Program-made: the position numbers and the translations under genes
From: Bacteroidales bacterium
GTDB lineage: Bacteria > Bacteroidota > Bacteroidia > Bacteroidales > UBA3663
DNA length: 13,478 bases
NCBI GenBank assembly: GCA_030526445.1
Contig: JAUNCV010000026.1
Coordinates: forward strand, 1 to 13,478
Reading direction: 5' to 3'
The notes under the pieces: generated by a model
Told to the model about the DNA's origin: nothing
The model's database searches: none
Seen by the model: only the letters and a program-made list of their open reading frames with translations
Shown here: positions 1-7,510 of the stretch, piece after piece
How positions within the stretch are numbered: the stretch's first letter is position 1
Layout of the letters: the number at the start of each line of letters is the position of its first letter

Positions 1-1632
1 AGCCAATACGCTAATCTTGTGACCCTTCAAAACAGGGAGTTCATAAGAAAGGGTATTTTCGATAGAGTAGTTAGTGCTCAACCAAGTGCTCTGACTTGCA
101 GTGTAAACAGTAGTAGTAGCACTACCTGCACCAGAAGATTTAGGTTCGTTGTAATCACGATAAGCACCTGAACCCCAAGAGTAGTTGAACTGAGTGCGCC
201 ACTTCAAGCCCTTGATAGGCTGAATGGTGAGGAATGCAGTTGCATTGACATTGATGTTGCGGCTCTCGGCCATAGAACCGAAGCCACCCTTATCAAGATT
301 CTCCCATGGGTTGCTGAACCAATATTCATTCCAACCCTTACCATTGTTGGTGTAGTCGTAAATCTTGCCATTGTCGTCATACTTTGGCATAAGTGGGGTG
401 GTCTGAAGCAAGCTGTGGATGTAGCTCCAGTACATACCATCCTCGGCCAACTGGTGGCTCTTGTTGTAACCAACAGAGAGGTTCTCACCAATAGTAATAG
501 CGTCGAAATCCTTAACGCGAAGGAGAACGTGATCGCTATTTACACGAATAGTATTACGATTGTAGAAAGAAGCCTTGTCGGCACCCATGATACCTTCATT
601 ACCGGTATAGGTGTATGACATAGCGAACTTAGAACGATCAGAACCACCGGTCAAGGTAGCTGAATGATTCTGCTGGAGAGCATTTTCGTTCATAAACTCG
701 CCCCACCAGTCGGTACCCTTCCAACCGGCAGCAACTTTATCAAGAATATTCTGAGGAACATAATCGGCAAAGTTCAACTTCTGACCCGAGGTATTGAAAC
801 TGTACTCGTCCATGATCATCATATACTGCTGTGCATCGAGAAGCTGTGGGCGCTTGTAGCTGTTCGACCAACCGAGAGAGCCGTTGTAGGTAAATTCAAC
901 CTTACCAACTCTACCCTGCTTGGTGGTAACAAGGATAACGCCGTTAGCAGCACGCGAACCGTAGATGGCAGCCGAAGCAGCATCCTTGAGCACGTCGATA
1001 CTCTCGATATCATATGGGTTGATATCGTCAATGTTACCGCCAGCAACACCGTCAACCACAACGAGTGGAGAAGAGTCACCGATGGTACCAATACCACGAA
1101 TGTAAACCTTGAAGCCCTTGCCAGGCTGTGAAGAAGACTGAGTGATTTGTACACCAGGAGTTGAAGATGCCATCGCATCCAAAGCATTGGTAGTGTTAAG
1201 CTTTGCAATGTCGTCGCCCTTTACCTGTACGGTTGCACCGGTAACGAGTTTCTTCTTCTGAACACCGTAACCTACAACGACAACATCGTCGAGGCTCTGT
1301 GCATCCTCCTTGAGGGTAACTGTGAGATTGTTGGCAGCAGCCACGGTCTGAGTTGCATAACCGATGAACGAAACTTCGAGCTTAGCGCCTGCCTTGGCGT
1401 TAACAGAGAAAGTACCATTCATGTCGGTAATTGCACCATCAGTAGTACCGACTACTCGAATATTGGCGCCAATAATAGGATCACCAAACTCGTCAACAAC
1501 TGTACCCGTAACCTTTTGAGTTTGAGCATAAGCCTGAGGCACCGAACCTGGAGCCACAAACCCGGGAGCACCACTGGCGAGCAAGACAGTACAACCTGCT
1601 GCAAGCCAAGATTTCTTTGTTTTGATACTCAT
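1..1632 (-). CDS. SusC/RagA-family TonB-dependent outer membrane transporter, N-terminal 544 residues (C-terminus beyond left edge)
   Basis: This frame is open from the ATG at 1632-1630 to the window edge with no stop. The translation begins MSIKTKKSWLAAG and has a signal peptide with likely cleavage after AYA (residue 36). A carboxypeptidase-regulatory-like beta domain follows at about 41-108 (key string GTVVDEFGDPIIGANIRV). The TonB-box-like DDVVVVGYG is at 115-123, the plug domain at about 126-240, and then the first barrel strands. The SusC signature is canonical: LKDAASAAIYGSRAANGV at about 216-233. SusC proteins usually have around 1000 residues, so about half is visible. The family imports SusD-bound ligands (glycans, sometimes peptides) across the outer membrane using TonB energy. 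Its susD partner would lie further left. The N-terminus closely resembles that of the complete susC at 4265. Substrate unknown. Confidence 0.95.
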   Translation of the reverse strand, partial: MSIKTKKSWLAAGCTVLLASGAPGFVAPGSVPQAYAQTQKVTGTVVDEFGDPIIGANIRVVGTTDGAITDMNGTFSVNAKAGAKLEVSFIGYATQTVAAANNLTVTLKEDAQSLDDVVVVGYGVQKKKLVTGATVQVKGDDIAKLNTTNALDAMASSTPGVQITQSSSQPGKGFKVYIRGIGTIGDSSPLVVVDGVAGGNIDDINPYDIESIDVLKDAASAAIYGSRAANGVILVTTKQGRVGKVEFTYNGSLGWSNSYKRPQLLDAQQYMMIMDEYSFNTSGQKLNFADYVPQNILDKVAAGWKGTDWWGEFMNENALQQNHSATLTGGSDRSKFAMSYTYTGNEGIMGADKASFYNRNTIRVNSDHVLLRVKDFDAITIGENLSVGYNKSHQLAEDGMYWSYIHSLLQTTPLMPKYDDNGKIYDYTNNGKGWNEYWFSNPWENLDKGGFGSMAESRNINVNATAFLTIQPIKGLKWRTQFNYSWGSGAYRDYNEPKSSGAGSATTTVYTASQSTWLSTNYSIENTLSYELPVLKGHKISVLA

Positions 1633-1650
1633 GAGTGTTTAAATTAAAGG

Positions 1651-1675
1651 TGTTAGTAAAATTAGAATGTATGAG
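1651..1675 (-). other. susC leader element shared with the second susC
   Basis: Read on the minus strand, this part of the 5' leader contains TCATACA, TTCTAA and ACTAACA in the same order and almost the same spacing as the leader just before the susC start at 4265 (4238-4265). Here it ends about 18 bases before the ATG. Elsewhere the two leaders are not obviously alike. It could be a translation-enhancing AU-rich site or a target for a regulatory RNA or protein; that is inference. The AT-richness makes some chance similarity possible. Confidence 0.35.
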
Positions 1676-1786
1676 TTGTTTAGTTGATTTAACGATTTCT
1701 TTATATAACTTCTAAGATTGTATATCAGGTTAACTATATGCAACAGATAGCTATTCAGGCCTCACTTTGAAGGCACAAAATGGCTT

Positions 1787-1804
1787 CTTTGCGCGACAAA
1801 GGTA
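1787..1804 (-). promoter_or_regulatory. -7 promoter element for the leftward susC, overlapped by a dyad
   Basis: On the minus strand TACCTTTG (1804-1797) matches the Bacteroidota -7 consensus TAnnTTTG. No good -33 TTTG lies 19-21 bases upstream; the nearest TTG is about 25 bases away. Transcription would start a few bases on, giving a leader of roughly 160 bases. CTTTG and CAAAG (1787-1791 and 1797-1801) form a 5-base dyad with a 5-base loop across the element. A weak -33 fits a promoter that needs an activator or another sigma factor, as is common for susC genes. Confidence 0.5.
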
Positions 1805-1928
1805 TTTCTAATTTACGTCACTTAACTTACAATGACATTTTTTAACACTAAAAATTAACAATTTTAACATTTCAATTAGAGTTATACACATTTTATGACC
1901 CGTAAAAAGGGAGAAAACTCAATAAAAC

Positions 1929-1960
1929 GCAACTTTTTCTAACTAAAAATGCAACTTTTT
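1929..1960. repeat. Direct repeat GCAACTTTTT x2
   Basis: GCAACTTTTT occurs at 1929-1938 and again at 1951-1960, a 22-base period, or about two helical turns. It lies about 125-155 bases upstream of the -7 element of the leftward susC and about 220 bases upstream of the rightward promoter. Tandem sites on one helical face are typical of activator binding, but no regulator is encoded in the window, so the role is inferred. Confidence 0.4.
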
Positions 1961-1978
1961 GCAAAAAACATACAACGA

Positions 1979-1990
1979 GATTGCGCAATC
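1979..1990. promoter_or_regulatory. Perfect 12-base palindrome GATTGCGCAATC, possible operator
   Basis: GATTGCGCAATC is an exact palindrome located 19 bases to the right of the second GCAACTTTTT repeat. A symmetric site of this kind is a plausible target for a dimeric regulator. It could act on either divergent gene. There is no direct evidence of binding. Confidence 0.35.
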
Positions 1991-2038
1991 GTTCACACCG
2001 CTGTTAGTTGCACCAAAACGTTTTTTTGTCAGGCTGAA

Positions 2039-2062
2039 TGCAGAAAAGAGGAATCTTCTGCA
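2039..2062 (+). other. Hairpin with 7-base stem TGCAGAA/TTCTGCA
   Basis: TGCAGAA (2039-2045) and TTCTGCA (2056-2062) pair perfectly around a 10-base loop, and a T-rich stretch (TAATTTTT) follows two bases later. It resembles a weak intrinsic terminator on the plus strand. No plus-strand transcript with a recognisable promoter runs into it, so it may instead be an operator or a fortuitous repeat. Confidence 0.3.
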
Positions 2063-2155
2063 CCTAATTTTTCGTCTTTGTAAGCCCCGAACTCTGCGTC
2101 TATCTGCTCTTTTATATCCTTTCTTTGACTTTATTTAATAAATATAGGCAAAAAA

Positions 2156-2187
2156 ATTGGTGATTTCAAGAATGATGCCTATCTTTG
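2156..2187 (+). promoter_or_regulatory. Bacteroidota promoter for the 2192 gene, giving an almost leaderless transcript
   Basis: TATCTTTG (2180-2187) is an exact TAnnTTTG -7 element. ATTG at 2156-2159, 20 bases upstream, is a near-match to the -33 TTTG. The gene's ATG is at 2192, only five bases after the -7 element, so the transcript would have essentially no 5' leader. The start codon is independently supported by alignment with the paralogue at 11738, which has the same N-terminal architecture. Confidence 0.6.
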
Positions 2188-2191
2188 CCCT

Positions 2192-3979
2192 ATGAAATAC
2201 TCACGTAACATAGGCAAATACGGTTTGCCACTCATCACAGCAGTAGCAGTCAGCCTTTTCTTTGGACTCTGCTATCCAAATCATCTACACTATCAGGAGC
2301 AGTATCAACTGTTTCTGTTCACCGCAGACTATGCACTCGATGTAATACTTGTGCCTGGGGGTGTGGCCGACTACTTAGGCCGCTTCCTCACCCAATATTT
2401 TCTCTACACTTGGGCAGGAGCTTCCATTTTGGCTATTATTATTGCCTTGTGTCAATACACGATAGGCCAAATCTATACAAGAACTACCCCAACAACAGAT
2501 GCTAATATATGCAGTTCACGCCCCCTTGCTTTGCTCCCAACAGCACTTCTTTGGCTATTTTTGTGCAACGAAAACGCCCTACTTTCGGGCGCAGTTGCAC
2601 TATTATTGAGTTTAGTAGCCCTATTGCTGACGCTAAAAATAAGTAATACGACCATTCGACACGGTGTCTTCGCATTGTCGTCACCTTTGCTTTATTTAGC
2701 ATTAGGGCCAGTGGCGGCGCTCTATCCAACCTTATACACATTATTATATTTAAAGGAAGGAAACCATACGTCCAAGAATATACCAACCCCAAAGAGACAC
2801 TTTGCACTTTTTAGCATTACTTTTGCATTAGTCACCACAAGCCTGCTTCCGTGGATAATGAGTTTATACGTAAATCGCTCAGCAGAAACTCTTTACATAA
2901 GCGCACACTATTTTCGTTTTCCCGGCATCGTGCCAAAAATGTTGTGGACAGCCGTTTGGGCGATTCCTTTGCTGCTGTTAGTTGGCACAATAATGCCAAA
3001 CAAGAAAATTATCACCTGGTTCAATTCAGTGATAGCACTGGGCGCTTCAGTCTATATGATAGCGGCATTCGGATACGAGCCAGCCAAAGAGGAGATCTTT
3101 GGCTATGACTTTATGGCTCGCACCAACAAGTGGAATGAAATCATAGCCCAAGCAGAGAGAAAAACACCTAAGAATCAGGTTAGTGTAACAGCACTCAACC
3201 TGGCATTGGGACTGCAAGGACAACTGGGTAACAAGCTATTCACTTTTGAGCAAAATGGATGGGAAGGCCTTCTTCCAACCTTCCAGCGCGACCCTCTGAC
3301 CCCTCTTGTCACCGCCGAAGCCTTTTTGAAACTGGGCATGGTAAACACGGCTCAGCGTTTCTTCTTCGAGGCACAAGAGGCTATTCCCGACTACCAAAAG
3401 AGTGCCCGATGCACACGCCGATTGGCTGAGACCAACCTGATAATGGGCAACTACGAAGTGGCACGCAAATATTTGCAAATGTTGACGCACACCCTTGCCT
3501 ATGCAGGTTGGGCCGAACGCACCATGACTTTATTAGGCGACGAAGAGGCCATCAATGAGCATCCGCAATATGGTGCATTACGCAAGAAGCTCTTAAACGA
3601 CGACTTCTTCTTCTCAGATGCAGAAACGCCAAAAATGCTGGGAAGACTCTTCCTGTCGAACCCCAAGAACAAGATGGCTTATGAATACCTGCAAGCAGCT
3701 TATCTGCTGGCAGGAGACCTCGACAACTTTGTTCGCTGCATAGATCTGGGCCGCCAGTATGGCTATCAGAACCTCTCGGTTTCAAGCCAAGAGGCACTGA
3801 TCATGTGGTGGAGCCAGACCCATGCTGCCAACGAGCCTATGCCTGCCGAATTCAGTCCTATGCTCGTGCAAAATATGCATAGTTTCATTGCGAAATACCA
3901 ACAAAATGCGCCAAGAGAACAGATAGAAAAACAGTTTGGAAAGAGCTATTGGTATTATTATCTCTTCGAAAAACCTTAA
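2192..3979 (+). CDS. DUF6057-like polytopic membrane protein with helical-repeat C-terminal half (copy 1)
   Basis: This is a 595-residue protein. TM1 is at about 11-27. A conserved extracytoplasmic loop follows, with E36, QLFL (39-42), D46-Y47 and VPGG (54-57) then A59-D60. More hydrophobic segments lie at about 70-92, 111-148 (two helices with NEN at 126-128 between them), 158-187, 203-227, 250-268 and 274-296. From about 305 to the end it is soluble and helix-rich, with TPR-like spacing (for example GNYEVARKYL at 419-428), and probably periplasmic. I assign DUF6057 from memory of the family; no biochemical function is known to me. The paralogue at 11738 shares the same layout and motifs but is well diverged. 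The gene has its own promoter and is followed by the susC operon on the same strand after 285 bases, so it is probably a separate unit. A GT-C-like glycosyltransferase or a transporter are possible alternatives. Confidence 0.85.
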   Translation: MKYSRNIGKYGLPLITAVAVSLFFGLCYPNHLHYQEQYQLFLFTADYALDVILVPGGVADYLGRFLTQYFLYTWAGASILAIIIALCQYTIGQIYTRTTPTTDANICSSRPLALLPTALLWLFLCNENALLSGAVALLLSLVALLLTLKISNTTIRHGVFALSSPLLYLALGPVAALYPTLYTLLYLKEGNHTSKNIPTPKRHFALFSITFALVTTSLLPWIMSLYVNRSAETLYISAHYFRFPGIVPKMLWTAVWAIPLLLLVGTIMPNKKIITWFNSVIALGASVYMIAAFGYEPAKEEIFGYDFMARTNKWNEIIAQAERKTPKNQVSVTALNLALGLQGQLGNKLFTFEQNGWEGLLPTFQRDPLTPLVTAEAFLKLGMVNTAQRFFFEAQEAIPDYQKSARCTRRLAETNLIMGNYEVARKYLQMLTHTLAYAGWAERTMTLLGDEEAINEHPQYGALRKKLLNDDFFFSDAETPKMLGRLFLSNPKNKMAYEYLQAAYLLAGDLDNFVRCIDLGRQYGYQNLSVSSQEALIMWWSQTHAANEPMPAEFSPMLVQNMHSFIAKYQQNAPREQIEKQFGKSYWYYYLFEKP

Positions 3980-4011
3980 CGCAATTTACAGAGCAATTAT
4001 CGCAATTTACA
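3980..4011. repeat. Direct repeat CGCAATTTACA x2 upstream of the susC operon
   Basis: CGCAATTTACA occurs at 3980-3990 and 4001-4011, a 21-base period equal to two helical turns. A partial third GCAATT lies between them (3993-3998). The pair starts immediately after the stop codon of the 2192 gene and ends about 93 bases before the -7 element of the susC operon. The spacing and the lack of a good -33 box suggest an activator site; this is inference. Confidence 0.45.
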
Positions 4012-4104
4012 AAGAATAACATGATACTATTTTAGCAAACTATGAGTTAAATTTATCCAATATTGTTAAAAGTATCTTTCCCGCAACCTTGTACTTTTTT
4101 GCTC

Positions 4105-4112
4105 TATCTTTG
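4105..4112 (+). promoter_or_regulatory. -7 promoter element of the susC-susD operon
   Basis: TATCTTTG exactly matches TAnnTTTG, and the ten bases TATCTTTGCC are identical to the promoter of the 2192 gene. No TTTG lies at the proper -33 distance; the candidates are TTTC at a 24-base gap and CTTG at a 13-base gap. This resembles the other susC promoter in the window and suggests activator-dependent transcription. The predicted start, a few bases downstream, gives a leader of about 150 bases. Confidence 0.55.
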
Positions 4113-4114
4113 CC

Positions 4115-4264
4115 ATGCTTAATGGGCACAATGCATACAATTTGACGCATAAGTGTACCATTAAAAACGCTCATTTGGATATATGACTAACACTCTGAAT
4201 GCGTTTTGTCATTCTCAGCTAAGAATAATTCCAATACTTCATACAATTCTAACAATTAACTAAC
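4115..4264 (+). promoter_or_regulatory. Structured 5' leader of the susC operon
   Basis: TTAATGG (4119-4125) pairs with CCATTAA (4158-4164) next to the predicted transcription start. A second small hairpin pairs GAATG (4197-4201) with CATTC (4210-4214). An ATG at 4115 opens a 23-codon frame ending TGA at 4184-4186 (peptide starts MLNGHNAYNL). If transcription starts at that point, this could be a leaderless leader peptide, but nothing proves translation. The last 27 bases resemble an element in the leader of the other susC. No known riboswitch class is recognised. Confidence 0.35.
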
Positions 4265-7200
4265 ATGAGTATCAAATCTAGAAAAACATGGCTTGCAGCG
4301 GGCTTTACTGCCCTGCTCGCCAGTGGTGCTCCTGGCTTCGTGACTTCTGGCCTCATGCCTGTAGCTCACGCTCAGTCTCAGAAGTTTACCGGTACTGTTG
4401 TTGACGAATTCGGTGATCCAGTCATCGGCGCCAACATCCGTGTAAAAGGCACTAACAATGGTGCAATCACCGATATGGACGGTAAGTTCTCGGTTGACGC
4501 CAAAGCTGGTGCAGAACTCGAAATCAGCTTCATCGGCTATGCTACACAGACCGTTGCTGCTGGTCCTAACCTTAACGTTACTCTTAAGGAAGACTCACAC
4601 AGCCTTGATGACGTTGTCGTTGTAGGTTATGGTGTGCAGAAGAAAAAGCTCGTTACTGGTGCTACCGTTCAGGTAAAGGGTGACGATATTGCTAAGATGA
4701 ACACAACCCAGGCTCTCGGTGCATTGCAGAGCCAGACTCCAGGCGTAAACATTCAGGCCGTATCTGGTAAGCCAGGTGAAGGCTTTAAGGTAACTATTCG
4801 TGGTGCCGGTACTAACGGCAACACCGCACCTCTGTATGTTATCGATGGTGTTTCGGGCGGTAACATCAACGATATCAACCCTGCCGATATCGAGAGCATT
4901 GACGTGCTTAAGGATGCTGCATCGTGCGCCATCTATGGTTCGGCTGCTGCTAACGGTGTAATTTTGATTACCACCAAGCAGGGTAAGGCAGGTAAGATCC
5001 AGGTTTCGTATGACGGCAATGTGGGCTGGCAGAACATCTACAAGTTGCCAGACATGCTCACCGCTAAGGAATATATGCAGGTTCAGGACCTCGCACGTTT
5101 CAACTCGGGTCTCCCTGCATGGGATTGGAAGAGCTACTTCAAGGGCTATGAGGACCTCTATGAATCATATATGAATGGTTCGAACCCTGGCACCAACTGG
5201 GTAGAAGAGATTCGCAACAAGAACGCTGTCACCACCAGCCACGCTCTCAACATTGCAGGCGGTTCGGACAAGAGCAAGTTCTCTGTAGGTGCAGGCTATC
5301 AGTATCAAGATGGTATCATCGGTGGCGATATTGCTCCTACCGATTACGGTCGCTTCACCTTCCGCATCAACTCTGAGCACGTGCTTTTGAAGGGCGATGA
5401 TGGCCGCGACATCGTAAAGGTGGGCGAAAACCTCTACTATCGTCACAAGAAAGAACAGGGCTTCAACAACAGCAACCAGTATGCTAACCCATTGGCTACT
5501 GCTCTCCGCGCTGCTCCTATCGTTCCTGTATATAATAAGAATGGTGGCTATTTTGCTTTCGATGATTTCAAGAGCACAGGCCTCTTCGACTACAACACCT
5601 ATCTGACCAACCCTGTTTATGCTATGAAGATGAGCCCAGACGGCAACAACGAAAGCCGCTCTTATGGTCTCAATGCTGTGGCATATCTCGAGATTCAGCC
5701 AATCAAGAACCTCATCTATCGCGGTCAGTTGAGCTACAACCAATCTTCTTGGAGCTATCGCAGCTACTCTCCAATTTATAAGATCAATGAGCAAGGCGAC
5801 TTCCGCACCAGTGACTCGGCAACCAACAGCACTGGTCTCGGTTTCGGCTGGAGCACAACCAACACTTTGAACTATCGCTTCGATATCAGCGAGAACCACT
5901 TCGATGTACTCGTTGGTACTGAGTGGAGCATGAGCAAGCCAAGCTACGGCATGAGCCTCAGCGCAACCTCTTCAGACGCTGTGGTTGGTGACCTCAAGCA
6001 CGCATACATGGACCTCATGAAGAATAACAAGACTGCTGCTGCAAGTGGTTCGCCTTATGGTGATACCCGCGGTATGTCATACTTCGGTCGTGTTAACTAC
6101 AACTACGCAGAGCGTTACATGTTCAGCGCTATCTTCCGCGCCGACGGTTCTTCTGCATTCGCTCCTGGTAAGCGTTGGGGTTACTTCCCATCATTCTCTG
6201 CAGGTTGGGTAATGTCTGAAGAGGCATTTATGGAATCGACCAAGGAGGTTATGGATTACTTCAAGCTCCGCGCAGGTTGGGGTCAGAACGGTAACAAGAA
6301 TGTGGCTGGTGCTTTTGCCTACGAAGCTGCGTTCGGTTATGACGCTTACTCTAACTACTCATTCGGTACCGATTCTGGCAAACTCGACGTTCCTACCTCA
6401 GGTGCTTCGCTCACCCGTCTGGCTAACCCAGATCTTACCTGGGAGACTTCTGAGCAGCTCAACGTTGGTTTCGATGCTCGCTTCCTCCAGAGCCGTTTGA
6501 ACATGAACTTCGACTGGTATAAGAAGACCACTAAGGACCTTCTCGTATATGTACCTGTTTCTCCAACCACCGGTTTCTCTGAGGCTCTCAAGAACGCTGG
6601 TACTGTTGAGAACAAGGGTATCGAAGTTGCTCTCAGCTGGAATGACAAGATTGGCAATGACTTCAACTATCATGTAGGTGCCAACATGTCATACAACAAG
6701 AACGAGGTAACCAAGGTGAACTCTGACCGCAAGTACAACCCTGGCGGTAACAAGGTTCTCTCTGAGGGTACTACCTACATTGCTCGCTTCGAGGAAGGCC
6801 AGCCTATCGGCTACTTCTGGGGCTACAAGACTGCAGGTGTTATCCAGAACACTACTCAGCTCAACGAGTACATCAACAAGCATTGCGGTGGCAAGATTGG
6901 CAACTCGCTTCAGGGCGACGCTCTCAAGGTGGGTGACCTCATGTTTGTTGACTACAACGGTGACGGTAAGATCAACGACGATGATAAGACCAACATCGGT
7001 GATCCAAACCCAGACGTAACTCTCGGTATCAACCTCGGTTTCGACTGGAAGGGTCTTGACTTCTCTGTAACTGGTTATGCAGCTCTCGGTCAGCAGGTTG
7101 CTTATGCAGGCTACCGTAAGTTTGCTGATAGCGGCCAGGATAACTTCACCTCAGAAGTTTATGGCTACTGGGTAGGCGAAGGCACTTCGAACAAGTACCC

Positions 7201-7510
7201 TCTGTTTAACGTAATGAACACCGGTATGAACTGGCAGACCATCTCTGACATCTATATGCACGATGCGAGCTACTTCCGTCTCCAGAACATCACTGTAGGT
7301 TATGACTTCAAGAACCTCTTGCCTAAGATGCCACTCAGCCAGTGCCGTCTCTATGTTCAGGCTCAGAACCTCTTCACCTGCACCAAGTATGTTGGTATGG
7401 ATCCTGAGAACGGTAAGTCAATCGCTTCTGAATCATGGGTAACCGGTGTTGACGTTGGTAACTATCCTAACCCACGCACTTATGTGATTGGTGTTAACGT
7501 TAAGTTCTAA
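4265..7510 (+). CDS. susC: SusC/RagA-family TonB-dependent outer membrane transporter, complete
   Basis: This 1081-residue protein has the usual SusC length. Residues 1-36 are a signal peptide (cleavage after AHA). A carboxypeptidase-regulatory-like domain is at about 41-108, TonB-box-like DDVVVVGYG at 115-123, the plug at about 126-240, and a 22-strand-type barrel to the terminal NVKF, whose final Phe is typical of BAM-recognised barrels. A calcium-loop-like DYNGDGKINDDD is at 896-907, a common feature of SusC C-terminal regions. It should import a SusD-captured ligand across the outer membrane using TonB energy. Odd: the signature reads LKDAASCAIYGSAAANGV, with Cys221 and Ala227 where the other SusC here has Ala and Arg. 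susD begins 19 bases later. Codon use is strongly biased (CTC, AAG, AAC, GGT), suggesting high expression. The gene symbol names the family only; the substrate is not starch by implication. Confidence 0.95.
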   Translation: MSIKSRKTWLAAGFTALLASGAPGFVTSGLMPVAHAQSQKFTGTVVDEFGDPVIGANIRVKGTNNGAITDMDGKFSVDAKAGAELEISFIGYATQTVAAGPNLNVTLKEDSHSLDDVVVVGYGVQKKKLVTGATVQVKGDDIAKMNTTQALGALQSQTPGVNIQAVSGKPGEGFKVTIRGAGTNGNTAPLYVIDGVSGGNINDINPADIESIDVLKDAASCAIYGSAAANGVILITTKQGKAGKIQVSYDGNVGWQNIYKLPDMLTAKEYMQVQDLARFNSGLPAWDWKSYFKGYEDLYESYMNGSNPGTNWVEEIRNKNAVTTSHALNIAGGSDKSKFSVGAGYQYQDGIIGGDIAPTDYGRFTFRINSEHVLLKGDDGRDIVKVGENLYYRHKKEQGFNNSNQYANPLATALRAAPIVPVYNKNGGYFAFDDFKSTGLFDYNTYLTNPVYAMKMSPDGNNESRSYGLNAVAYLEIQPIKNLIYRGQLSYNQSSWSYRSYSPIYKINEQGDFRTSDSATNSTGLGFGWSTTNTLNYRFDISENHFDVLVGTEWSMSKPSYGMSLSATSSDAVVGDLKHAYMDLMKNNKTAAASGSPYGDTRGMSYFGRVNYNYAERYMFSAIFRADGSSAFAPGKRWGYFPSFSAGWVMSEEAFMESTKEVMDYFKLRAGWGQNGNKNVAGAFAYEAAFGYDAYSNYSFGTDSGKLDVPTSGASLTRLANPDLTWETSEQLNVGFDARFLQSRLNMNFDWYKKTTKDLLVYVPVSPTTGFSEALKNAGTVENKGIEVALSWNDKIGNDFNYHVGANMSYNKNEVTKVNSDRKYNPGGNKVLSEGTTYIARFEEGQPIGYFWGYKTAGVIQNTTQLNEYINKHCGGKIGNSLQGDALKVGDLMFVDYNGDGKINDDDKTNIGDPNPDVTLGINLGFDWKGLDFSVTGYAALGQQVAYAGYRKFADSGQDNFTSEVYGYWVGEGTSNKYPLFNVMNTGMNWQTISDIYMHDASYFRLQNITVGYDFKNLLPKMPLSQCRLYVQAQNLFTCTKYVGMDPENGKSIASESWVTGVDVGNYPNPRTYVIGVNVKF

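Larger units (their letters stand above)
1633..2191. other. 559-base intergenic regulatory region between divergent genes
   Basis: No credible coding sequence is seen on either strand. The region is AT-rich and holds a -7 promoter element for the leftward susC, a direct repeat and a palindrome in the middle, a hairpin, and the promoter of the rightward membrane-protein gene at its right end. These are listed separately. A small RNA could sit here, as happens upstream of some Bacteroides susC genes, but I found no paired promoter and terminator that would support one. Confidence 0.6.

Noticed and set aside
664..1131. Open frame of 155 codons on the plus strand over the partial susC
   Set aside because: It is antisense to a continuous SusC reading frame with canonical motifs; the translation resembles no family.
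2039..2072. Intrinsic terminator of a small RNA in the 1633-2191 gap
   Set aside because: The stem is only 7 bases, the T-tract is interrupted, and no plus-strand TAnnTTTG promoter was found upstream in the gap.
2473..2807. Minus-strand frames opposite the first membrane-protein gene
   Set aside because: They are short, overlap each other and a convincing paralogue-supported gene, and have no promoter or domain.
5165..5899. Long open frame of 244 codons on the minus strand inside the complete susC
   Set aside because: It lies antisense to a gene with clear family motifs, has no recognisable domain or signal, and is a by-product of biased codon use.
1..7510. Invertible switch between the two oppositely oriented, similar susC 5' ends
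   Set aside because: Identical DNA blocks between them are only about 17-20 bases, no recombinase is present and no inverted recombination site was seen, so homologous or site-specific inversion is not supported.
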